DNA of 41,119 nt from Terriglobales bacterium (GTDB lineage Bacteria; Acidobacteriota; Terriglobia; Terriglobales; Acidobacteriaceae). The notes under the pieces are model-generated. The model had not been told where the DNA came from and searched no databases. It worked only from the letters and a program-made list of their open reading frames with translations. A program made the position numbers and the translations under genes. This document shows, in pieces, positions 15,874-24,020 of the stretch; positions within the stretch are counted from its first letter, which is position 1; each line of letters starts with the position of its first letter. Where the stretch lies: contig JASHOU010000139.1 of assembly GCA_030038475.1 (NCBI GenBank), forward strand, positions 1-41,119, given 5' to 3'.

Positions 15874-17187
15874 TTAGTTAAGTCCCAACGCGCTCACGAA
15901 TTCTGGCACCAGAACAGTCTGCTCACGGTCTGGCCCGGTCGAAATGATTCCCACGCGCGCTCCGGTTTCTTGTTCTATGAAGGCCAAGTATTCGCGAGCG
16001 GCCTTCGGCAACGCTTCGACCGTGCGAACATTCCGCGTTGGGCTCGCCCAGCCGGGCATGTTGCGATAAACGCATTCTATTCTTTCGTAGCCACAGGCTT
16101 GCGCCGGCACTTCCTCGGTTTCTTTTCCGTCGATTTTGTATCGCACGCAAACCGGAATCTCGGCCAAGTGGTCGAGCACGTCGAGCTTGGTCACTACCAG
16201 CCAGGAGATTCCGTTAATCATGCCAGCGTAGCGGAGCAGAGGCAAATCGAGCCAGCCGGTGCGGCGCGGGCGTCCGGTGACGGCGCCGTATTCATGACCG
16301 CGTTTGCGCAATTCTTCGCCTTGCGCGTCGGTCAGTTCCGTCGGGAACGGGCCGCTGCCGACGCGCGTGCAGTAAGCCTTGGTGATGCCGATCACGGTGT
16401 TAATCGATGTGGGTGGAACGCCGGTTCCGGTCGACGCGCCACCGGAAGTGGCGCTGGAAGACGTCACGAAAGGATAAGTGCCGTGATCGATATCGAGCAT
16501 GGTGCCTTGCGCGCCTTCGAAGACGATGGACTTGCCATCGGCGAGAGCGCGGTTCAGCAGAAGCGCCGTGTCGCGGACGAAAGACGCGATCTGCTCGGCA
16601 GCGGCGGAGTATTCACGAAACATCTGATCGGCGTCGAGAGGATCGGAGTTGAAGAGCGCGTGCGCGATCATATTCTTTTCGCGGCAGGCATTTTCGATGT
16701 GCGTGCGCAGCAAAGGAGTGTCGAGCAGGTCGGCAACCCGTAAACCTCTGCGTCCCATCTTGTCTTCGTAAGATGGGCCGATGCCGCGCGAAGTGGTTCC
16801 GATTTTCACCCGGCCGGGCGCATTCTCTGATCCGAGTTCCATCATGCGATGGTAGGGAAGAATAATTTGCGCCCGGTTCGAGACGAAAAGATTGCCATCG
16901 ACTTTCACGCCAGCGGCGCGCAGCGAAGCGACTTCTTTCAAGAACGCCAAAGGATCGATCACTACGCCGTTGCCTACGACGCTGATGCAACCGGGACGCA
17001 GAATCCCGCCGGGCACGAGCTGAAGAATGAACTTTTTGCCGTCGATAATGACGGTGTGTCCGGCGTTGTGGCCGCCAGCGTAGCGCGCGACGATCGAAAA
17101 GGTTCGCGTGAGGACGTCCACGACCTTCCCCTTACCTTCGTCGCCCCACTGCGCGCCGACAATAACGGCGGTTCTGCCTCGGCTCAT
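15874..17187 (-). CDS. purA: adenylosuccinate synthetase
   Basis: PurA joins IMP and aspartate using GTP to give adenylosuccinate, the first committed step to AMP. It is 437 aa. GAQWGDEGKGKVVDVLT near 12-28 is the GTP/Mg P-loop with the catalytic Asp. GGHNAGHTV holds the catalytic His, and GTTSRGIGPSYEDK is the IMP-binding loop. The C-terminal VGIISTGPDREQTV is the guanine contact. All motifs are intact. The gene is divergent from mutM with a 260-base gap that I could not resolve into clear promoters. Confidence 0.97.
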   Translation of the reverse strand: MSRGRTAVIVGAQWGDEGKGKVVDVLTRTFSIVARYAGGHNAGHTVIIDGKKFILQLVPGGILRPGCISVVGNGVVIDPLAFLKEVASLRAAGVKVDGNLFVSNRAQIILPYHRMMELGSENAPGRVKIGTTSRGIGPSYEDKMGRRGLRVADLLDTPLLRTHIENACREKNMIAHALFNSDPLDADQMFREYSAAAEQIASFVRDTALLLNRALADGKSIVFEGAQGTMLDIDHGTYPFVTSSSATSGGASTGTGVPPTSINTVIGITKAYCTRVGSGPFPTELTDAQGEELRKRGHEYGAVTGRPRRTGWLDLPLLRYAGMINGISWLVVTKLDVLDHLAEIPVCVRYKIDGKETEEVPAQACGYERIECVYRNMPGWASPTRNVRTVEALPKAAREYLAFIEQETGARVGIISTGPDREQTVLVPEFVSALGLN

Positions 17188-17447
17188 TATTTTTTTTCTG
17201 CCAACTGCATTGGGAATTTCATCCGCGGCATATCAGGCCGCCCCGGGGTCGCACACACGGATCGCGCCGCTGCTGGATAAAGAGGAAAACTGGGAAAATC
17301 GGCGGTTGGTGTGTACCCATTAGCATACCGAATCGGGCTGTGGAGGGGCAAACGGGAAGGGCCGGTTATCGGTTCCCAGTCCTCATTTTCCAGTTCTCGA
17401 CCCCTTGTTCTCAGTAAGACATCCATTGAATCTTGTATGCTGACAAC

Positions 17448-18338
17448 GTGCCGGAACTTCCCGAAGTCGAAACCATTGCGCGGGGGTTGGATCAGCGCGT
17501 TGCCGGTGACACCATCGAATCCGTCTGGATCGGATCCAAGAAACAGCCTCTCAAGTCGCCGGCTGGAGTTATCGCCTCGACGCTCGAGGGGAAACGGATT
17601 CTCCGCGTGCAGCGAGCAGGCAAGCACATCGTCTTCGATCTGGAAGGACCAGCAGGCGCCGCACCGGTGCCAACCAAGAAAGGCAAGATGTATCACGCCG
17701 AGAGGCGGCAAGCTGCGTTTCAGCAGAGGCGCGATGGTCAAACAGCGCAATGGATCGTGCATCTCGGCATGACTGGGCGAATGGTGATTTCGGAGCCTTC
17801 GGCGGAAGCCGCCAAGCACACGCACCTGATCGCCAAGCTGGGCTCGGGGCGCGAATTGAGATTTATAGATCCGCGGATGTTCGGCAAACTAAGCGTTTAC
17901 TCTGGCGGTTTCGATCCCGGTGGAGTGGAACCGCTCGAGGTGAGCGAGGAGCGATTCGTAGCGCTCTTTCGCGGACGCAAGACACCGATTAAAAGCGCTC
18001 TGCTCAATCAGAAATTGCTGCGCGGCGTAGGCAATATTTATGCTGACGAATCGTTGTTTCGGGCGGGCATCCGTCCGCGTCGGCGAGCAGCAACAATCAC
18101 TCGGGAGCAACTGGGCAAATTGCGCACCGCCGTCAAAGAAGTGCTGCGCGAAGCGATAGCGGCGGGTGGATCATCGGTTTCCAATTATGTAGATGCCGAT
18201 GGAGACGAAGGTTTTTTTCAGCTTCAGCATCGTGTTTATGGCCGCGAGGGCGAGGCGTGCCTGGTGTGCGGGTGCGCGATTCGTCGCGTTGTGCTCGGAG
18301 GACGCAGCAGTCACTATTGCCCGAATTGCCAAAAATAG
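17448..18338 (+). CDS. mutM: formamidopyrimidine-DNA glycosylase
   Basis: MutM (Fpg) removes oxidised purines such as 8-oxoguanine and nicks the abasic site. The GTG start at 17448 gives MPELPEVETI, placing the essential catalytic Pro at position 2 and Glu at 3. The earlier in-frame start at 17433 would bury this and is rejected. Lys59 in AGKHIVFDL is the conserved lysine. The zinc finger has Cys271, Cys274, Cys291 and Cys294 with an Arg in GGRSSHY. At 296 aa it is longer than the usual 270, because about 30 polar residues (APVPTKKGKMYHAERRQAAF and following) are inserted between the Lys59 strand and QWIVHLGMTGRM. Confidence 0.96.
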   Translation: MPELPEVETIARGLDQRVAGDTIESVWIGSKKQPLKSPAGVIASTLEGKRILRVQRAGKHIVFDLEGPAGAAPVPTKKGKMYHAERRQAAFQQRRDGQTAQWIVHLGMTGRMVISEPSAEAAKHTHLIAKLGSGRELRFIDPRMFGKLSVYSGGFDPGGVEPLEVSEERFVALFRGRKTPIKSALLNQKLLRGVGNIYADESLFRAGIRPRRRAATITREQLGKLRTAVKEVLREAIAAGGSSVSNYVDADGDEGFFQLQHRVYGREGEACLVCGCAIRRVVLGGRSSHYCPNCQK

Positions 18339-18363
18339 CGCTAATAGAACGATTTAATACGTA

Positions 18364-18391
18364 TTGACGGATTGCCGTCGCCGACTGTAAA
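18364..18391 (+). promoter_or_regulatory. possible promoter for the ROK kinase
   Basis: TTGACG at 18364-18369 and TGTAAA at 18386-18391 are 16 bases apart, with a 10-base palindrome (AATACGTATT) just before the -35 box. It lies about 55 bases ahead of the ROK kinase start. The boxes are a moderate match to the sigma-70 consensus. Confidence 0.35.
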
Positions 18392-18446
18392 AAGGGCTGG
18401 GGCCCCGTCGCACGAACCACCGAATCCAGCACTGTGAAGAAATCCT

Positions 18447-19472
18447 ATGAATAGACTGGCCATTGGAGTGGACCTGGGCGGCACAAACTTGCGCATCGCT
18501 GCCGTGGACGAGCAAGGCAAGCTCGTCGAGAAAATTACGCTCGATACTCAGGTTTCGCTTGGTCGAGATCATGTGATCGGCGAAATGTGCAACGCCATTC
18601 AGCGCATGTCCGATAAATATAAAAACTCGGCGCCGCTTGTGGGCATTGGCGTCGGCGTGCCCGGCATCATCGACAGGCAAACCGGGCTGGTGCGCGAATC
18701 GCCGAACCTGCCGGACTGGGTCGACTATCCGGCGCAGGCCGCGATCGAGCAGCGGCTGAAGACGGTGGTGATCCTCGAAAACGACGCCAACGTTGCAGCG
18801 CTGGGAGAAAAGTGGCTGGGTGCGGCGAAGGATTGCGACGACATGGCGATGTTGACGTTGGGTACGGGCGTTGGCGGCGGATTGGTCGTGGGCGGCAAGA
18901 TCTGGGGCGGCGCGAATGGCATGGCCGGCGAATTCGGGCATACCACGGTTGAACCCGACGGTCACATCTGTGGATGTGGGAATCACGGATGCCTGGAGCA
19001 ATATGCTTCGGCGACGGCGATGGTTCGGATGGCGCGGGAGGCAGTCTCGCGCGATGGTACCTCGGCGCTCGCGCGCGCCTTGCACTCGGACCCTGGGTTC
19101 AGCGCCAAATCGCTTTACAATCTGGCGGCGCAGGGCGATGAAGATGCCCGCCGCATTTTTCGCTATGTCGGACGTTGTTTAGGTATCGTGCTTTCGGCGC
19201 TGGTGAATAGCTTGAACCTGCCGATTTACGTGATTGGCGGCGGCGCATCCAGCGCGTGGGACGCATTTTCACCGGCGATGTTCGAAGAGCTGCGGCGGCG
19301 CTCACTGGTGTTCGATGCGACAACGGTGCAGGATCCCAACGCCATTCACGAAGGTGCGGCGGCGCATGTGAAGCCTGGCTCGGGCCACAGGACGGTGATT
19401 ACGCACGCGCAGTTGGGAAGCGATGCCGGATTATACGGCGCGGCGCGCCTGCCGATGATTGCGGGCTCTTGA
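18447..19472 (+). CDS. ROK-family glucokinase
   Basis: Protein of 341 aa. The ATP-binding phosphate-1 loop is GVDLGGTNLRIAA (7-19). The catalytic Asp is in LENDANVAALGE near residue 113. The phosphate-2 region is TLGTGVGGGLVVGG, and the zinc-binding ROK signature is HICGCGNHGCLEQ. There is no N-terminal helix-turn-helix, so it is a kinase rather than a NagC-type repressor. Glucose is the likely substrate by analogy with bacterial ROK glucokinases, but fructose or N-acetyl-sugars are possible. Its last 42 bases overlap the 3-prime end of rluB on the other strand. Confidence 0.9.
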   Translation: MNRLAIGVDLGGTNLRIAAVDEQGKLVEKITLDTQVSLGRDHVIGEMCNAIQRMSDKYKNSAPLVGIGVGVPGIIDRQTGLVRESPNLPDWVDYPAQAAIEQRLKTVVILENDANVAALGEKWLGAAKDCDDMAMLTLGTGVGGGLVVGGKIWGGANGMAGEFGHTTVEPDGHICGCGNHGCLEQYASATAMVRMAREAVSRDGTSALARALHSDPGFSAKSLYNLAAQGDEDARRIFRYVGRCLGIVLSALVNSLNLPIYVIGGGASSAWDAFSPAMFEELRRRSLVFDATTVQDPNAIHEGAAAHVKPGSGHRTVITHAQLGSDAGLYGAARLPMIAGS

Positions 19473-20285
19473 CGGTGGGAGGTCGGCTTGGCCTGGTGCC
19501 GCAGCGCGTTCCTGGGCAGATTGCCGAGATCTCTCCAAAGTTCCAGACGCTGCGGCTTTCAACTTGGCCACTTCCAACGAAGTGAGATTGCGAAATTCTC
19601 CAGGCGGCACGTCAAGCGTGAGCGGACCGTACTGCACGCGGCGAATCTTCTCCACGTGGTGGCCGACTTCTTCAAACATTTTCCGGATCTGGCGATTGCG
19701 GCCCTCGACGATCGTCACTTCGAGCCAGGGATTGTCGCCTTCGCGAATCAGCCGGATTTTTGCCGGAGCGGTACGAACGCGGCGTCCGCCTTTTTCCGCG
19801 ATGGAGACGCCGCTGCGCAACTTGTCGAGTTTGGCTTCGTCGGGCTGACCAGCAACTTTCACAACGTAGGTCTTGGGTACATTGGATGATGCCTTCATCA
19901 GCGCATTGGCCAGCGCGCCGTCATTGGTCATCAGCAAAAGGCCCTCGCTCGCCCAGTCCAGCCGGCCTACGGGATAGACTCGGCCTTTCACTTTTTGACC
20001 TTTCGCGTTTCGCAGCAGGTCGATGACGGTGGGACGGTGCTTTTCGTCGCTGACCGTGGTCACGTATCCCTTGGGTTTGTTGAGCACGACGTAGGTATAG
20101 CGTTCGGGGCTGTGCAGCAGTTTGCCATCCACGCGGATGTGGTCCTGGTCGGCATCGGCTTTGGTGCCGAGTTCGGTAACCACCTGACCGTTCACTTGCA
20201 CGCGGCCCGCGGCGATCAGTTCTTCGGCCTTGCGGCGGGATGCGACACCGGCGGCGGCGATGATCTTTTGCAGACGTTCCAGCAT
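19431..20285 (-). CDS. rluB: 23S rRNA pseudouridine synthase, RluB/RsuA family
   Basis: Protein of 284 aa with an N-terminal S4 RNA-binding domain (LQKIIAAAGVASRRKAEELI, residues 5-60) and a pseudouridine synthase domain. The catalytic Asp is in GRLDWASEGLLLMTNDG near residue 109. VLNKPKGY and the EGRNRQIRKMFEEVGH motif are also seen. RluB modifies U2605 of 23S rRNA in E. coli; the family also includes RsuA and RluE/F, so the target is inferred from context after scpA-scpB, where rluB is usual. The C-terminal tail is basic and overlaps the ROK kinase 3-prime end. Confidence 0.93.
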   Translation of the reverse strand: MLERLQKIIAAAGVASRRKAEELIAAGRVQVNGQVVTELGTKADADQDHIRVDGKLLHSPERYTYVVLNKPKGYVTTVSDEKHRPTVIDLLRNAKGQKVKGRVYPVGRLDWASEGLLLMTNDGALANALMKASSNVPKTYVVKVAGQPDEAKLDKLRSGVSIAEKGGRRVRTAPAKIRLIREGDNPWLEVTIVEGRNRQIRKMFEEVGHHVEKIRRVQYGPLTLDVPPGEFRNLTSLEVAKLKAAASGTLERSRQSAQERAAAPGQADLPPSRARNHRQARRAV

Positions 20286-20364
20286 GAAGGGTTAAAATGA
20301 GCGCTACAGAATTATCTTCGCACGAAGATGAACCAACTATAAGGGAATTACTCGTCTTGCGCTC

Positions 20365-21075
20365 TCACGCTGTTTTGGCAGATGGCGTAGCCCCTGATCC
20401 CTCCGGCATTTCTGCCTCGTCCGCACTCGGTGCGGTTGCCAACGAATCCTCGGTCGACGAATCCTCGGTCGATGGTTTCGTCTCTTCTGCTGTCAGCAGA
20501 TCGCCCTGGAACGACGCCGCCAGCAGCTTTTCGAATTCCTCCATGCTGGGCAGTTCGTTGATGTCTTTGAGCCCGAAGCGCAACAGAAATTCCTTGCTCG
20601 TCTTATAAAGGATGGGGCGGCCGATTACGGCTTTTCTGCCGGCGGTGGTGATGAGTTTGCGGTCGAGCAAAGTCGCGACGACTCCGCCGGAATCTACGCC
20701 GCGAATTTCGCCGATCTCAGGCACCGTGACCGGCTGCTTGTAGGCGATAACCGCGAGTGTTTCGAGCGCCGGAAGCGACAGGCGGAACGGCGGCTTCAGA
20801 CTTTTGGCGAAGGCGCGCACGACGTCGTGCTGCTCGGGCTTGGTGGACATGCGGTAACCGCCCGCGACCTGGCGGATTTCGATTCCGTGATCGGCGCTGG
20901 AGTAATCGGCGATAAGTTCTTCGAGCGTTGCGCGGATGCGCGATTTGATTTCCGCCGGTTCGGTGCCCGGATTCTCGGCCAGTAGCGAATCTTTCACCAG
21001 GGAATAAATCTGATCGAGGGAGATCGGGGTTTCCGCCGCGTAGATGATGGCTTCGAGTTGTGGCTTCAGAGGCAT
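20365..21075 (-). CDS. scpB: segregation and condensation protein B
   Basis: ScpB is a winged-helix partner of the SMC-ScpA complex that condenses and segregates chromosomes. The 236-aa protein has the family pattern LEAIIYAAETPISLDQIYSL at the start, and LSLPALETLAVIAYKQPVT with EIRGVDSGGVVATLLDRKLI and TAGRKAVIGRPILYKTSKEF in the second winged helix. The last 45 residues are acidic and Ser/Thr-rich and are probably disordered. It is separated from scpA by a 96-base gap filled with an inverted repeat. Confidence 0.95.
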   Translation of the reverse strand: MPLKPQLEAIIYAAETPISLDQIYSLVKDSLLAENPGTEPAEIKSRIRATLEELIADYSSADHGIEIRQVAGGYRMSTKPEQHDVVRAFAKSLKPPFRLSLPALETLAVIAYKQPVTVPEIGEIRGVDSGGVVATLLDRKLITTAGRKAVIGRPILYKTSKEFLLRFGLKDINELPSMEEFEKLLAASFQGDLLTAEETKPSTEDSSTEDSLATAPSADEAEMPEGSGATPSAKTA

Positions 21076-21080
21076 ATATC

Positions 21081-21168
21081 GTCGTTAGTCGTTGGTCGTT
21101 AGTCGTTCGCAGTTAATCGCAGCTCGCCGCAGCGGCTTGCTGACGACCAACGACTGGCGACCAACGAC
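21081..21168. repeat. 27-base imperfect inverted repeat between scpA and scpB
   Basis: The left arm at 21081-21107 is made of GTCGTTAGTCGTTGGTCGTT phrases. The right arm at 21142-21168 is the inverted counterpart (GACGACCAACGAC type). They match at 21 of 27 positions, more if G:U pairs are allowed in RNA. The arms together span almost the whole scpA-scpB gap. The same words occur near sucC and sucD. Confidence 0.65.
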
Positions 21169-21171
21169 TTT

Positions 21172-22047
21172 TCACTTCCAATCATTGCGCACCGCGGCCT
21201 GCTCGGTCATGACCTCTTCGAAGTGGGAATGCTTGCGCACCAGCACTTCGCCGAAGAGATGATCCTGGCGCACCTGAATCGCCTGCAAGCGAACCAGTTC
21301 GAGCAAAGCGAGAAACATACAAACCAGCGCCTGGCGCGACGATACGTTGCGCAGCATCTGCTTCAGGCGAATCGGGCGATCTTCGAGCGAAAGGCGGCGA
21401 TGCAGATACTGAATCATCTGGCCGACGGTTACGGTTTCTTCGTCCACTTCGAGAATCGGACGGTTGCGCGCGCGGTCGAGAATCTGCTGGAAGGTTTTGA
21501 CCAGATCGATAACATCGGCCGCGAGTTCGGGTTCGGCGCCCTCGGCATCCATGAAGTCGCGAATCGCGGGATTCGAAAGCACGGCGTCTTCAATCTGCTG
21601 TTTCTGCAATAGCATCTGCGCGGCAGATTTGAACTTCTCATGTTCCAGCAGGCGATTGACGAGCTCGCTTCGCGGATCCTCCTGCGCGTCGGCGGGAGCG
21701 AGCGGATCGCGCGGCAGCAGCATTTTCGATTTGATGTGAATCAGCACCGACGCCATGTAAATGAATTCGCTGGCAACGTTCACGTCGAATTCGCGGATGC
21801 GCTCGACATAGGCGAGGTACTGCGCGGTAATCTTCGCGATCGGAATGTCGTAGATATTGATGTCCTGCTTGCGGATCAGGTCAAGCAGCAGGTCGAGTGG
21901 GCCTTCGTAGATTTGTCCGAGCGCGATGGCGAAGGGAAAATCGCCGGCATCATTCTGAACGGGACGGGGCGGAACAAGCGACGGGCCGCCATGCGCGGAG
22001 GTTTCAACGGTCCGATGTTCCGATACGGCGTGAGACGAATCCGTCAC
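21172..22047 (-). CDS. scpA: segregation and condensation protein A
   Basis: ScpA is the kleisin that bridges the heads of the SMC dimer. The family core begins at YEGPLDLLLDLIRKQDINIY and continues through IAKITAQYLAYVE and SEFIYMASVLIHIKSKMLLP, with a C-terminal winged helix (ALLELVRLQAIQVRQDHLF). The reading frame is open far upstream inside trpS, but the GTG at 22047 overlaps the trpS stop as GTGA and gives a 291-aa protein of normal length, so this start is chosen. The first 45 residues are variable and Pro-rich. Translation is likely coupled to trpS. Confidence 0.94.
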   Translation of the reverse strand: MTDSSHAVSEHRTVETSAHGGPSLVPPRPVQNDAGDFPFAIALGQIYEGPLDLLLDLIRKQDINIYDIPIAKITAQYLAYVERIREFDVNVASEFIYMASVLIHIKSKMLLPRDPLAPADAQEDPRSELVNRLLEHEKFKSAAQMLLQKQQIEDAVLSNPAIRDFMDAEGAEPELAADVIDLVKTFQQILDRARNRPILEVDEETVTVGQMIQYLHRRLSLEDRPIRLKQMLRNVSSRQALVCMFLALLELVRLQAIQVRQDHLFGEVLVRKHSHFEEVMTEQAAVRNDWK

Positions 22048-23138
22048 CTCGTAAAATCCTTTGCCGGCTTGTAGGCCAATCCCATCGAGTCTCGAACCTC
22101 GTTCATGGTCGCGCCGGCGACCTCGCGGGCGCGGGACGAGCCCGCATCCAGAATATCCCAGACCAGCCGCGGATTGTCTTCGTATTTTTTGCGGCGCTCC
22201 TGCATGGGGTTCAGGATTTTTACGATGGCATCCGCCGCCCAGCTTTTGCACTCGATGCAGCCGATTCCCGCCGAGCGGCAACCTTCGTATACTCGCGCCA
22301 TCGTTTCTTTGCTGCTGAATATTTTGTGCAAATCGCCCACCGGGCAGACGTCGGGATTGCCGGGATCGGTGCGGCGAATGCGTGCGGGATCGGTGACCAT
22401 GGGCTTGAGTTTTTGCCGCACCACCGGCTCGGGGTCGGTGAGCATGATGGTGTTGTCATAAGACTTCGACATTTTGCGGCCGTCGGTGCCGGGAAGCTTG
22501 GCGGCGGGTGTGAGCAGGGCTTGGGGTTCGGGAAAAACAGCGTTGTGCCCGTAAAGCGGATGTGCCGGCCCCAACGGTGCAGGAAACCGGCCTCGCTGTT
22601 GCCTTGTGAGGGAATAAAACTGATTAAACCGCCGCGCGACTTCTCGCGTCAGCTCGATGTGGGCAACCTGGTCTTCGCCGACGGGAACGACATCGGCTTG
22701 GTAGATCAGAATGTCCGCCGCCTGCAGAAGCGGATAACCGAGAAAGCCGTAGGTGTTCAGGTCCTTCTCTTTGAGATTTTCTTTTTGCTCTTTGTAAGTC
22801 GGGACGCGCTCCAGCCAGCCGAGAGGAGTAATCATGGAGAGCAGGAGATGCAATTCGGCGTGAGCGGGCACATGCGACTGGATGAAAATGACACATTTCG
22901 CGGGATCGAGTCCGGCGGCGAGCCAATCGAGCAGCACGTCCACCAAGTTTTCCTGCAGGCGTGACGGGTCGGCGTAATCGGTGGTGAGCGCGTGCCAGTC
23001 GACGATCACGAAAAAGCATTCGTATTCGTCCTGCATGCGGACCCAGTTTTCCAGAGCGCCGACGTAATTTCCGAGATGTAGTTTGCCGGTCGGGCGCATT
23101 CCGCTGAGCACGCGTTTTTTGGTGGAGGGAATTGGCAT
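22044..23138 (-). CDS. trpS: tryptophanyl-tRNA synthetase
   Basis: TrpRS charges tRNA-Trp. The 364-aa class I synthetase has its HIGH-equivalent in GKLHLGNYVGAL (19-29) and its KMSKS loop in DGRKMSKSYDNTI. DWHALTTDY, LGYPLLQAADILIYQAD and VPVGEDQVAHIELTREVARRFN are the tryptophan and tRNA regions typical of bacterial TrpRS. The start ATG at 23138 directly follows the stop of the M50 protease (TGA-ATG), and its stop overlaps scpA, so the three genes are very likely one transcript. Confidence 0.97.
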   Translation of the reverse strand: MPIPSTKKRVLSGMRPTGKLHLGNYVGALENWVRMQDEYECFFVIVDWHALTTDYADPSRLQENLVDVLLDWLAAGLDPAKCVIFIQSHVPAHAELHLLLSMITPLGWLERVPTYKEQKENLKEKDLNTYGFLGYPLLQAADILIYQADVVPVGEDQVAHIELTREVARRFNQFYSLTRQQRGRFPAPLGPAHPLYGHNAVFPEPQALLTPAAKLPGTDGRKMSKSYDNTIMLTDPEPVVRQKLKPMVTDPARIRRTDPGNPDVCPVGDLHKIFSSKETMARVYEGCRSAGIGCIECKSWAADAIVKILNPMQERRKKYEDNPRLVWDILDAGSSRAREVAGATMNEVRDSMGLAYKPAKDFTR

Positions 23139-23825
23139 TCAGAATTTCACCAGCATCGAGACGTAGAAGCGAAGAAAAGGACGAATGAGGCCGCTGAGCA
23201 ATCCTCCGCCCAGATATACCAGCGCCAGCAAAGCGAAGAAGCCGATGCGGTCGAAGACCATGCGCGCCGAATCCGGCAGGAAATGGCGCAGCACGTGGCT
23301 GCCATCGAGGGGCGGAATAGGAATGAGATTGAAGACGGCGAGCACAATGTTGATGATCATCAGCATGAAGAGCAGCATAGCGAGCGGAACGAGAGCGGAA
23401 TCGGAGGCAATGCCGTTGTAGGGACCGTGCGCGACTTGCATGACGATAGCGCGTCCGGAGTCCGACGAAAGCGAGATGGCGCCCAGCAGAAAAAGCGCTC
23501 CGGTCGCGACGATGAAGTTGCTGACGGGGCCGGCGACGGAGGTCAGAATGTCGTCCATCATGGGATGGCGAAAGTTGCGGGGGTTGACCGGAGTGGGTTT
23601 GGCCCAGCCGAGCAGCGGGATTCCGCTGATGGCCGCAACTAGCGGCAGGATGATGGTGCCAAACAGATCGATGTGGCGAATCGGATTCAGCGAGACGCGA
23701 CCCAACATGCGCGCCGTGGGATCGCCGCAGCGCGATGCCGTCCACGCGTGCGCCGACTCATGCACGCTGATCGCAAACAGGAACGCGATCATCTGATAAA
23801 TGATTTCGACGATTCTCGGCGACAT
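23139..23825 (-). CDS. site-2 protease, M50 family
   Basis: This is an integral-membrane zinc metalloprotease of 228 aa. HESAH at residues 22-26 supplies two zinc ligands and the catalytic Glu. NLIPIPPLDGSHVL near 170 supplies the third, Asp-containing, motif. About five to six hydrophobic helices are visible. The compact form without a PDZ domain belongs to the SpoIVFB/Rv2869-like group, which cuts membrane-bound substrates such as anti-sigma factors. The substrate is unknown. It heads the M50-trpS-scpA-scpB-rluB run. Confidence 0.92.
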   Translation of the reverse strand: MSPRIVEIIYQMIAFLFAISVHESAHAWTASRCGDPTARMLGRVSLNPIRHIDLFGTIILPLVAAISGIPLLGWAKPTPVNPRNFRHPMMDDILTSVAGPVSNFIVATGALFLLGAISLSSDSGRAIVMQVAHGPYNGIASDSALVPLAMLLFMLMIINIVLAVFNLIPIPPLDGSHVLRHFLPDSARMVFDRIGFFALLALVYLGGGLLSGLIRPFLRFYVSMLVKF

Positions 23826-23880
23826 TGCTGAAGCTTGATTCTAACAAAGCTCGCAAGCCTACCCGAGCCGGGAGTCGGAC

Positions 23881-23916
23881 GTGCGGTTGTCGTGGAGTCT
23901 TGGCGACAAGCCGCAC
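23881..23916. repeat. hairpin upstream of the M50 gene
   Basis: GTGCGGTTGTCG (23881-23892) pairs with CGACAAGCCGCAC (23904-23916), with one bulged base and an 11-base loop. The hairpin sits in the 195-base gap between the Tyr-rich gene and the M50 protease. No U-run follows. Confidence 0.45.
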
Positions 23917-23952
23917 TCCAGCGCGGCCGTAGCGCGTGGGGCCGGCGGCCTA

Positions 23953-24008
23953 GGTTTCACTGACGAAGCTTCGCTGGCTGGGTTTCGCTGGCGAAGCTTC
24001 GCTGGCTG
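23953..24008. repeat. 28-base tandem repeat containing a palindrome
   Basis: Two copies, 23953-23980 and 23981-24008, match at 26 of 28 positions. Each contains the palindrome CGAAGCTTCG. The array ends 12 bases past the stop of the Tyr/Trp/Gly-rich gene. A third partial copy of the AAGCTT core lies near 23830, at the M50 start. Confidence 0.6.
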
Positions 24009-24020
24009 GTTTGCGCGGAT

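Noticed and set aside
22048-22281. N-terminal extension of scpA
   Set aside because: It lies inside trpS; normal ScpA length is reached from the GTG at 22047.
21897-22964. 355-aa open frame on the plus strand
   Set aside because: It is antisense to trpS and the start of scpA, both of which have clear motifs.
22624-23745. 373-aa open frame on the minus strand
   Set aside because: It overlaps trpS and the M50 protease in another frame and is Arg/Ser/His-rich with no domain.
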